Assembly: GCA_021732965.1 (NCBI GenBank) | Contig: JAKFVZ010000450.1 | Coordinates: 1 to 6,411 of the forward strand | Origin: Reyranella sp. | Lineage (GTDB): Bacteria > Pseudomonadota > Alphaproteobacteria > Reyranellales > Reyranellaceae | DNA: 6,411 bases | Direction: 5' to 3' | Part shown: positions 1-5,939 of the stretch, one piece after another | How positions within the stretch are numbered: position 1 is the stretch's first letter | Layout: every line of letters begins with the position of its first letter | Program-made: the position numbers and the translations under genes | The notes under the pieces: model-generated | Database searches by the model: none | Seen by the model: only the letters and a program-made list of their open reading frames with translations | Told to the model about the DNA's origin: nothing

Positions 1-472
1 AGAACATGCGATCCATGAGCTGGCCGCTCACGCCGGCGAACGGTTTGCCGAGGCGATCCTCGTCGGCGCCCGGCGCTTCGCCGACTATCATCACCGGCGC
101 GCCGGCGACGCCGTCGGCGAACACCGTGTTCTTGGCGGTGCGCTTCAGGGCGCAGCCCTCAAAGGCGCGCACGGCTTCTTCCAGTTCGGCGATGGTGGTG
201 GCGCGCGCGGCGGCTTCGCGGGCGTCGAGCGCGAGCTGCGGCGATTCGAGTGGCACGGGCGCGCGCACGGCCGGCGCGGCGAGGGGCGGCCGGATCGGCG
301 TCGGCGCGGCGGAGGGCGAGGGCGTCGGGGGGGCAGGCGTGGCGACGATGGCCGCCGGCGGCGGCAGCGCGAAGCGGTCGATCGCCTCCTCGCCGATCGT
401 CTCGTAGAGGCCATGATCGACGTACCAGCGCAGCAGCGCGGCGGCGTCGTGCGGGCTGAGCGCCGCTTCCAT
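1..472 (-). CDS. Uracil-DNA glycosylase, family 4 type (N-terminal 157 residues; runs off left edge)
   Basis: The predicted protein removes uracil from DNA, the first step of base-excision repair. Seen: ATG at 472-470; residues 1-33 look helical; residues 37-75 form a Pro/Ala-rich, probably disordered linker; the catalytic domain starts near residue 92. Motif A is GEAPGADED at 131-139, followed by RLGKPFAGVSGQLMDRM at 140-156. That combination of GE-PG--ED and G-PF-G--G-LLD-type residues is characteristic of the family 4 glycosylases, which usually carry a 4Fe-4S cluster. C107 lies in GCALK, just before TAKNTVFADG. The usual CxxC ligand pair here appears as C-A-L-K, so one ligand seems absent or shifted. 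The remaining ligands and the second active-site motif lie beyond the window. The start overlaps the upstream stop as TGATG and has no clear Shine-Dalgarno, so translation is probably coupled to the MetX-like gene. The family call is firm; Fe-S status is open. Confidence 0.93.
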   Translation of the reverse strand, partial: MEAALSPHDAAALLRWYVDHGLYETIGEEAIDRFALPPPAAIVATPAPPTPSPSAAPTPIRPPLAAPAVRAPVPLESPQLALDAREAAARATTIAELEEAVRAFEGCALKRTAKNTVFADGVAGAPVMIVGEAPGADEDRLGKPFAGVSGQLMDRMF

Positions 473-1500
473 CAGGTCAGTTGCTTGAGGAAGGCGGCCA
501 GGATCGGCGCCCACATCGCCGCATCGGCGTGGCTCGCCATGTGGCCCTTGTCCGACGGCATCTCGACATAGGTCAGGTCTACTCCGGCCTTGCGCATGTC
601 GAGCGCATGGGCGGCACAGTCGGTGAGGTCGAACAGCTTGTCGGTCTTCGAGATGACGTAGAGGACCTTCGTCTTCTTCAGTTGCTCGTATTGCTTGGTG
701 ATGTCGAAGCCGTCGATCGCGCGGCGCAGGGTGACCAGCGAATGGCCGTCGTAGATCTTCGCCCAGCTCTTGGCCGCCACCTTGGCCTCGGCTTCGCCCT
801 GGCCGTAGTTCAGCAGTGTCTCGTAGCGGATCTGCTCCATCGTGCCGGGGATACCGCCATTCTCGTAGTACCAGCCGCCGTTCCAGTTCGGGTCGCTGGC
901 GAGACGCTTCTGCAGCGCCTCGAGGCCGCCCAGGCGGCCAGGCGCGCGCGGCGCGGTCACCGACGCGGCGATGCCCTTCATGAAGCCCGGAAACGACGCC
1001 GCCCACTGGAACGACTGGAAGCCGCCCATCGAGGGGCCGACCACGGCGACGAGGCTCTTAAGTCCGAGCGAATCGACCAGCAGTTTCTGGCTGGCCACCA
1101 TGTCGCGCAGCGTGATTTCCGGAAAGGTCGGGCCGTAGGGCTTGCCGGTCGCGGGATCCGTGCTGTTGGGGCCCGAACTGCCGTGCGCCGAGCCCAGGGC
1201 GTTCACCGACACGACGAAATGGCGGTCGGTGTCGATGGCCTTGCCCGGACCGATCAGCCCGTCGAACCAGCCCGCCGCGCCCTCGGCCACGCCGCGCCCG
1301 TGCTTGCCGGCGGCATTCTTGCCTGCAGCGTGATGGGACGAGGTGTAGCCGTGCACGACCAGGATCGCGTTGTCCCCGGCCGGCGACAGGGCGCCGTAGG
1401 TCTCGTAGGCCAGTTCGAGGACGGGAAGGATCTTGCCACTTTCCAGCCTGAAATCCCGTGCAGAGAAGATCTTGCTCTCGATTTCGTTCAACTCAGGCAC
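472..1500 (-). CDS. MetX-like alpha/beta-fold hydrolase (homoserine O-acetyltransferase family, substrate uncertain)
   Basis: This is a 342-residue alpha/beta hydrolase of the homoserine acetyltransferase (MetX) family. Seen: the early strand and oxyanion region VVHGYTSSHHAAG (48-60), corresponding to the CHALTG--H-AG segment of MetX; GSSGPNSTDPATGKPYG (107-123), FPEITLRDMV (126-135) and the nucleophile elbow GPSMGGFQ (155-162) with Ser157. The probable acid is Asp287 in SKTDKLF and the probable base is His320 in KGHMASHAD. The triad is therefore intact. True MetX enzymes usually read GGSMGGMQ at the elbow and G-C-GSTGP in the earlier loop; here these are GPSMGGFQ and GSAHGSSGP. The protein is also shorter than the roughly 370-400 residues common for MetX, and no metW partner is visible. 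I infer a paralogous acyltransferase or esterase rather than the methionine enzyme itself. The start is GTG at 1500-1498, supported by AGAAGGGG 7 bases upstream. It is probably cotranscribed with the glycosylase gene that overlaps its stop. Confidence 0.88.
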   Translation of the reverse strand: MPELNEIESKIFSARDFRLESGKILPVLELAYETYGALSPAGDNAILVVHGYTSSHHAAGKNAAGKHGRGVAEGAAGWFDGLIGPGKAIDTDRHFVVSVNALGSAHGSSGPNSTDPATGKPYGPTFPEITLRDMVASQKLLVDSLGLKSLVAVVGPSMGGFQSFQWAASFPGFMKGIAASVTAPRAPGRLGGLEALQKRLASDPNWNGGWYYENGGIPGTMEQIRYETLLNYGQGEAEAKVAAKSWAKIYDGHSLVTLRRAIDGFDITKQYEQLKKTKVLYVISKTDKLFDLTDCAAHALDMRKAGVDLTYVEMPSDKGHMASHADAAMWAPILAAFLKQLT

Positions 1501-1617
1501 AGGAAATCCCCTTCTCAGCGGGTGGCGATCCCGCCCCCGACACGCTATCTAAATCAGAGGATTGCCGTCGGACAGGCGCGCGTCCATCGGGAAATTGGAA
1601 TTGCAGGGCGACACAGC
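1501..1617. promoter_or_regulatory. Divergent intergenic region with a candidate plus-strand promoter
   Basis: These 117 bases separate two divergently read genes, so promoters for both should lie here or in the adjacent coding ends. The only AT-rich patch in its left half is TATCTAAAT at 1546-1554. TGGCGA at 1523-1528, 17 bases before TATCTA, could form a weak sigma-70-type pair for the ETF-QO gene; each hexamer matches the consensus at only about three of six positions. The same AT patch read on the minus strand (ATTTAGATA) could serve the MetX-like gene. A short inverted repeat, GCGGG at 1518-1522 and CCCGC at 1530-1534 with a 7-base loop, overlaps the area; it is too short to call an operator or terminator. 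That a promoter exists here is inferred from gene layout. The exact boxes are a guess. Confidence 0.35.
1508..1515 (-). promoter_or_regulatory. Ribosome binding site of the MetX-like gene
   Basis: On the minus strand this reads AGAAGGGG and ends 7 bases before the GTG at 1500-1498. A purine-rich Shine-Dalgarno at this spacing supports the non-ATG start, which would otherwise be doubtful. Confidence 0.6.
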
Positions 1618-3273
1618 ATGACGCGCGAGGCGATGGAATACGACGTGGTGATCGTGGGCGGCGGTCCGGCCGGACTGTCGGCGGCGATCCGCCTGAAGCA
1701 GCTCGCCGCCGAGCGCAACCACGAAGTCTCCGTCTGTGTGCTGGAAAAGGGCTCGGAACTGGGCGCCCACATCCTCTCGGGCGCCGTGGTCGATCCGATC
1801 GGCCTCAACGAGCTCATTCCCGACTGGAAGGAAAAGGGCGCGCCGCTCGAGACCCAGGTCACCGACGACCAGTTCCTGTTCTTCACCAAGGGCGGCTCCT
1901 ACCGCTTCCCCAACTTCCTGCTGCCGCGGCTGATGAATAACCACGGCAACTACATCGTCAGCCTCGGTGAGGTCTGCCGCTGGCTCGGCCAGCAGGCCGA
2001 GGCGCTGGGCGTCGAGATCTATCCCGGCTTCGCCGCCGCCGAGGTCCTCTACAACGAGGACGGCTCGGTGAAGGGCGTCGCCACCGGCGACATGGGCATC
2101 GCCAAGGACGGCACGCACAAGGACAGCTACACGCCGGGCATGGAGCTGCATGCCAAGTACACGCTGATCGGCGAGGGCGTGCGCGGTTCGCTCGCCAAGC
2201 AGCTGATGGCCAAGTTCGACCTGCGCGACGGAGTCGATCCGCAGAAGTTCGGCATCGGCATCAAGGAGCTGTGGCAGGTCGATCCCGCCAACTTCCGCAA
2301 GGGCCTGGTCGTCCATTCGCAGGGCTGGCCGCTGTCGGAGACGAACAGCTCGGGCGGTTCGTTCATGTACCATTTCGGCGACAACCTGGTCGCCATCGGC
2401 CTCGTGGTGCATCTCAGCTACGAGAACCCTTATCTCTCGCCGTTCGACGAGTTCCAGCGCTTCAAGACCCATCCCGAGGTCGCCAAGTATCTCAAGGGCG
2501 GCAAGCGGCTGGTCTACGGATCGCGCGCCATCAACGAGGGCGGACTGCAGTCGATCCCGAAGCTCACCTTCCCGGGCGGCGCGCTGATCGGCTGCTCGGC
2601 GGGCTTCGTCAACGTGCCGCGCATCAAGGGCAGCCACAATGCGGTGAAGAGCGGCATGCTCGCCGCCGAAGCCGCGTTCGAGGCGCTGGCTGGCGGCAAG
2701 ACCGGCGGCGACGAGCTGATCGCCTATCCGGTGAAGCTCAAGGCGTCGTGGATCTGGAAGGACCTCGACAAGGTGCGCAACGTGAAGCCCGCGCTGAAGT
2801 GGGGCACCACGCTCGGCACGCTCTACGGCGGCATGGACATGTGGCTGCACGATCTCGGCATCCGCGTGCCGTGGACGCTGCGCCACACCAAGGCAGATCA
2901 TGAGACGCTGCGGCCGGCCAGCGAATTCCAGCCGATCCAGTATCCCAAGCCCGACGGCGTGATCTCCTTCGACAAGCTGTCGTCGGTGTTCCTGTCGAAC
3001 ACCAACCATGAGGAGGACCAGCCGGTTCACCTCAAGCTGCGCGATCCGTCGATCCCGATCGCGGTGAACCTGCCGCTCTATGCCGAACCGGCGCAGCGTT
3101 ATTGCCCGGCCGGCGTCTACGAGGTCGTGACCGCCGACAACGGCCAGCCGCGCTTCCAGATCAACGCGCAGAACTGCGTTCACTGCAAGACGTGCGACAT
3201 CAAGGATCCCGCGCAGAACATCGACTGGACCGTGCCCGAAGGCGGCGGCGGTCCCAACTACCCCAACATGTGA
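1618..3273 (+). CDS. Electron transfer flavoprotein-ubiquinone oxidoreductase (ETF-QO)
   Basis: ETF-QO is a 551-residue FAD and 4Fe-4S enzyme bound to the membrane surface. It takes electrons from reduced ETF, loaded by acyl-CoA and other dehydrogenases, and reduces ubiquinone. Seen: the Rossmann FAD motif VVIVGGGPAGLSAAIRLKQ (10-28); the acidic strand end at VLEKGSELGAHILSGAV (41-57); GIGIKELWQVDP (212-223); GGSFMYHF (246-253); and the second FAD segment FPGGALIGCSAGFVNVPRIK (318-337) followed by GSHNAVKSGMLAAEAA. The Fe-S ligands are Cys495, Cys520, Cys523 and Cys526. The 25-3-3 spacing matches the human enzyme, and all four are present. The length is about that of the mature human protein, with no deletion visible. 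I chose ATG 1618 because a purine-rich stretch (AGGGCGA) lies about 7 bases upstream. ATG 1633 is an alternative but has no room for a ribosome binding site. It is the first gene of a likely operon with the TPR gene and ispE. Confidence 0.97.
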   Translation: MTREAMEYDVVIVGGGPAGLSAAIRLKQLAAERNHEVSVCVLEKGSELGAHILSGAVVDPIGLNELIPDWKEKGAPLETQVTDDQFLFFTKGGSYRFPNFLLPRLMNNHGNYIVSLGEVCRWLGQQAEALGVEIYPGFAAAEVLYNEDGSVKGVATGDMGIAKDGTHKDSYTPGMELHAKYTLIGEGVRGSLAKQLMAKFDLRDGVDPQKFGIGIKELWQVDPANFRKGLVVHSQGWPLSETNSSGGSFMYHFGDNLVAIGLVVHLSYENPYLSPFDEFQRFKTHPEVAKYLKGGKRLVYGSRAINEGGLQSIPKLTFPGGALIGCSAGFVNVPRIKGSHNAVKSGMLAAEAAFEALAGGKTGGDELIAYPVKLKASWIWKDLDKVRNVKPALKWGTTLGTLYGGMDMWLHDLGIRVPWTLRHTKADHETLRPASEFQPIQYPKPDGVISFDKLSSVFLSNTNHEEDQPVHLKLRDPSIPIAVNLPLYAEPAQRYCPAGVYEVVTADNGQPRFQINAQNCVHCKTCDIKDPAQNIDWTVPEGGGGPNYPNM

Positions 3274-3278
3274 GCCGT

Positions 3279-5066
3279 ATGAACCGCACTCCCCTCGCGC
3301 TGCTTTCGGCGGCGCTGCTGTTCGCTCTTCCTCTCGCCGGCCAGGCCCAGCAGGGCCCGGCACAACAAGGCGGCGCCAAACCGCCGGCCCGGCCTCCCGT
3401 CGCCCAGCCCGGCCAGCGTCTCGCGCCAATCTCGCTGCAGGGGCGCTATCTCGCCGCCCGGGTCGGCGAGCAGGACCACGACTACGACGCCGCCGCCGAT
3501 CAGATGGACCAGGCGCTGGCGCTCACGCCTCTCGATCCCGAACTGATCTACGCCGTGTTCCGCCTGCGCATGTATGCCGGGCGGATCGATTCCGCGGCCG
3601 AACTGGCGCCGGCGGTTCTGTAGACGCGGCCAGGCGACGGCTTCGCCAACCTCGTGATGGCGATCGAGGCCGTCAAGAAGGGCAACTACAAGGCGGCCGA
3701 GCAGCAGCTCACGCGCATCGGCTCGGAGAACCAGCTGGGCGCTCTGCGCGAATATGTGATGGCATGGCTGAAGGCCGGCGATAAGGACTATGCGGCCGCG
3801 CGGTCGTATCTGGCGCGGCTCAAGCCCGCGGCCGGCGAGCGGGCTGAAGCGCCCGCCCTGGTGATCGCCGCGCAGATCGACGAGATGGCCGGCGACAAGG
3901 ATGCCGCCGAGGCCAAGTATCGGCGTGCCATTTCGCTCGACCGCAACGGCCTGCGCACCACGATTTCGGTCGCCGAGGGGCTGCGCCGTCTGGGCAAGGA
4001 CGCCGAGGCGCGCGAGATCCTGAAGACCTATGGCACGCGCTACAGCGACTCCGTCGTCATGGACGGGCTCATGGGCCCCGGCGCGCCGATGCCCAAGCCG
4101 CCGTCGCCGGCGTCCGGCATTGCCGAGATCCTGTTCGACATCGGCGGCATCCTGGCCTCCGATCCGCGCAATCAGCGTCAGGACCTCGCGCTGATTTTCT
4201 ATCAGCTCGCGACCGCGCTGAAGCCCGAGCAGGATTTCGCCTGGCTCATGATCGCGGGCCTCTACGAACAGTTCCACCAGATCCCCAAGGCGGTTGCGGC
4301 ACTGGGGAGGATCGGGCCGACCTCGCCGCTCTACTGGCAGGCGCGGTTGCGCACGGCGGCGCTCGACGCGCAGGAAGACAAGTTCGACCAGGCCGTGGCG
4401 CGTCTCAAGACGCTGGTGGCCGAGAAACCCGACCGCATCGACGCCGCGTTGACGCTGGCCGACCTGCTGCGCAGCAAGGACCGTTTTGCCGAGGCCGTTG
4501 CCGCCTACGACACGGCGATCTCGCGGTTGGGCCAGCCCGACGAGCGTCACTGGCAGATTTATTTTGGCCGCGGCATCGTGCTCGAGCGCACCAAGAACTG
4601 GCCGAAGGCTGAGGTCGACATGAAAAAGGCGCTCGAACTCTCACCCGAGCAGCCCTACGTGTTGAACTATCTCGGCTACAGCTGGATCGACCAGGGCCTG
4701 CATCTCCAGGAAGGCATGAAGATGCTGGAGCGTGCGACCGAGCTTCGTCCCGACGACGGCGCGATCACCGACAGCGTCGGCTGGGCCTATTACCGGCTCG
4801 GCCAGTACGAGAAGGCGGTGGAGTGGCTGGAGCGCGCGACCGAGCAGAAGGGCGACGACTCGACGATCACCGATCATCTTGGCGACGCCTACTGGCATGT
4901 CGGCCGCCGCCGCGAGGCCCGCTTCCAGTGGGAACGCGCGCTGCACCAGAAGCCGGACAAGGATCGTCAGCCCATCATCGAGGACAAGATCGCCAACGGC
5001 CTCAATCCCTCGAACGACAAGCCGACCGTTTACGAGAAAGCCGCCGACACCAAGCAGGGCGGCTGA
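3279..5066 (+). pseudogene. Secreted TPR-repeat protein interrupted by an in-frame amber codon
   Basis: The frame from ATG 3279 to TGA 5064-5066 would encode about 595 residues but is broken by TAG at codon 115 (3621-3623). Before the stop: a signal peptide (Arg3, hydrophobic 5-20, likely cleavage after GQA at residue 23), a Gln/Pro-rich linker to about residue 48, then helices starting a TPR array. After it, in the same frame: TRPGDGFAN and a long solenoid. Repeats are clearest near the C-terminus; counting the amber as residue 115, examples are PYVLNYLGYSWIDQG (459-473), GAITDSVGWAYYRLGQYEKA (494-513) and TITDHLGDAYWHVGRRREA (529-547). TPRs mediate protein-protein contacts; a role in the periplasm is inferred. 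The gene starts 5 bases after the ETF-QO stop with no clear Shine-Dalgarno, suggesting coupling. GTG 3654 or ATG 3657 could restart the downstream 470 residues, but without a visible ribosome binding site or signal peptide. It may be a recent pseudogene or a base error. Confidence 0.85.
3621..3623 (+). other. In-frame amber (TAG) interrupting the TPR gene
   Basis: The codons read GCG GTT CTG TAG ACG CGG CCA GGC GAC. Protein character is the same on both sides and the frame does not shift, so this is a nonsense change rather than an indel. A C-to-T transition from CAG (Gln) is the simplest origin; AAG or GAG are also one base away. The 470 codons downstream have no further stop, so decay is either very recent or absent. 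Confidence 0.9.
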
Positions 5067-5080
5067 TCTAAGGCGGCTGA
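5058..5080 (+). repeat. Short direct repeat GGCGGCTGA at the end of the TPR gene
   Basis: GGCGGCTGA occurs at 5058-5066, where it encodes Gly-Gly-stop, and again at 5072-5080 in the gap before ispE, 14 bases later and in another frame. It may be a small slippage duplication or chance in GC-rich DNA. No function is evident. Confidence 0.4.
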
Positions 5081-5082
5081 CT

Positions 5083-5088
5083 GAAGGA
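5083..5088 (+). promoter_or_regulatory. Ribosome binding site of ispE
   Basis: GAAGGA ends 8 bases before the GTG at 5097-5099. There is no in-frame start upstream, because a TGA lies at 5082-5084, so this Shine-Dalgarno fixes the GTG start of ispE. Confidence 0.7.
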
Positions 5089-5096
5089 CACGGGGG

Positions 5097-5939
5097 GTGC
5101 TGCTCGCCCGCGCCAAGGTCAATCTCTGGCTGAATGTCGTCGGTCGCCGCGCCGACGGCTTCCATCTGCTCGACTCGCTGGTTGCCTTCACGGATCTTGC
5201 CGACGGGATCGAGGTCGCGCCCGCATCCGATCTGTCGCTGGAAATCGTCGGGCCGGGAGCGGCGGCGCTCGGGGGCGACGATGTTGCCGACAATCTCGTT
5301 CTGAGGGCCGCGCGCCTGCTGGCTGCGCGCGCTGGCGTGGCGCCGCGGGTGGCGCTCCGCCTCACCAAGCGCATCCCGGTTGCGGCGGGCCTCGGCGGCG
5401 GCTCGGCCGATGCGGCCGCAACGCTCCGGGCGCTGGTCGACCTGTGGCGCATCGCCATGCCCGAGGAGGAGCTCTTCGATCTCGCGGCATCTCTGGGCGC
5501 CGACGTCCCCATGTGTCTCGCCGGCCGCCCGGCCGTGGCGACGGGCATCGGCGAGCGCCTCGCGCCGGCACCCCGGTTGCCGGACTGCGCGATCCTGCTG
5601 GTCAATCCGGGTGTCGCGTTGCCGACGCCCGCCGTCTTCCGCGCTCGCATGGGAGATTTTTCTGCGGGCCTTCCTGCTGGGGCAGGCTGGCCCGATCTCG
5701 CGGCGTTCGCTGCCGATCTCGCGCGCCGCTGCAACGACCTGACGGCGGCGGCGATCTCCCTGCAGCCGGCAGTGGCCGATGTGCTCGACCGTCTGCAGCG
5801 CAGTGAGGGCGTTGCGCATGCTGCGATGAGCGGCAGTGGTGCGACCTGCTTTGGCCTCTATGCATCGATCGCCGCGGCGCAACATGCCGCGTCGCATCTT
5901 CCCGACGCCTGGTGGCGACACGCGGGCCGGCTAGTTTGA
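5097..5939 (+). CDS. ispE: 4-diphosphocytidyl-2-C-methyl-D-erythritol kinase
   Basis: IspE uses ATP to phosphorylate the 2-hydroxyl of CDP-methylerythritol in the cytoplasmic MEP pathway, leading to IPP and DMAPP and hence to ubiquinone and undecaprenyl lipids. Seen in 280 residues (E. coli about 283): substrate-side ARAKVNLWLNVVGRRADGFH (4-23) with Lys7 equivalent to the catalytic-site lysine; the GHMP-kinase ATP loop PVAAGLGGGSADAAATL (94-110); LGADVPMCL (133-141) with probable catalytic Asp136; and the C-terminal GHMP glycine motif MSGSGATCFGLY (244-255). All key motifs are intact, so the gene should be functional. The start is GTG 5097, fixed by GAAGGA upstream. It lies 30 bases after the TPR gene and probably shares its transcript, so the amber codon upstream could reduce ispE expression by polarity unless an internal promoter exists. 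Its last 9 bases overlap the end of the convergent peptidoglycan-binding gene. Confidence 0.97.
   Translation: MLLARAKVNLWLNVVGRRADGFHLLDSLVAFTDLADGIEVAPASDLSLEIVGPGAAALGGDDVADNLVLRAARLLAARAGVAPRVALRLTKRIPVAAGLGGGSADAAATLRALVDLWRIAMPEEELFDLAASLGADVPMCLAGRPAVATGIGERLAPAPRLPDCAILLVNPGVALPTPAVFRARMGDFSAGLPAGAGWPDLAAFAADLARRCNDLTAAAISLQPAVADVLDRLQRSEGVAHAAMSGSGATCFGLYASIAAAQHAASHLPDAWWRHAGRLV

Noticed and set aside
1518..1534. GCGGG/CCCGC inverted repeat as a terminator or operator
   Set aside because: The stem has only five pairs, no T-run follows, and it lies between divergent genes where no terminator is expected. In DNA of this GC content it may be chance.
481..1617. Plus-strand open frame that extends the ETF-QO frame upstream to about position 481
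   Set aside because: It is antisense to the MetX-like gene, whose protein has clear family motifs. ETF-QO homology begins only at residue 7 or so after ATG 1618. High GC content removes stops and leaves such shadow frames open.
3621..3623. Genetic code with TAG reassigned to an amino acid
   Set aside because: TAG also ends the peptidoglycan-binding gene at 5933-5931, right after its domain. Reading through would add hundreds of meaningless residues antisense to ispE. One TAG in a sense frame is better explained by mutation, error or local suppression.
1549..5921. Long minus-strand open frames opposite ETF-QO, the TPR gene and ispE (about 430-630 codons each)
   Set aside because: Their translations are rich in Arg, Ala, His and Val without recognisable motifs, and each lies opposite a convincing gene. 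They are typical antisense artefacts of GC-rich coding DNA.
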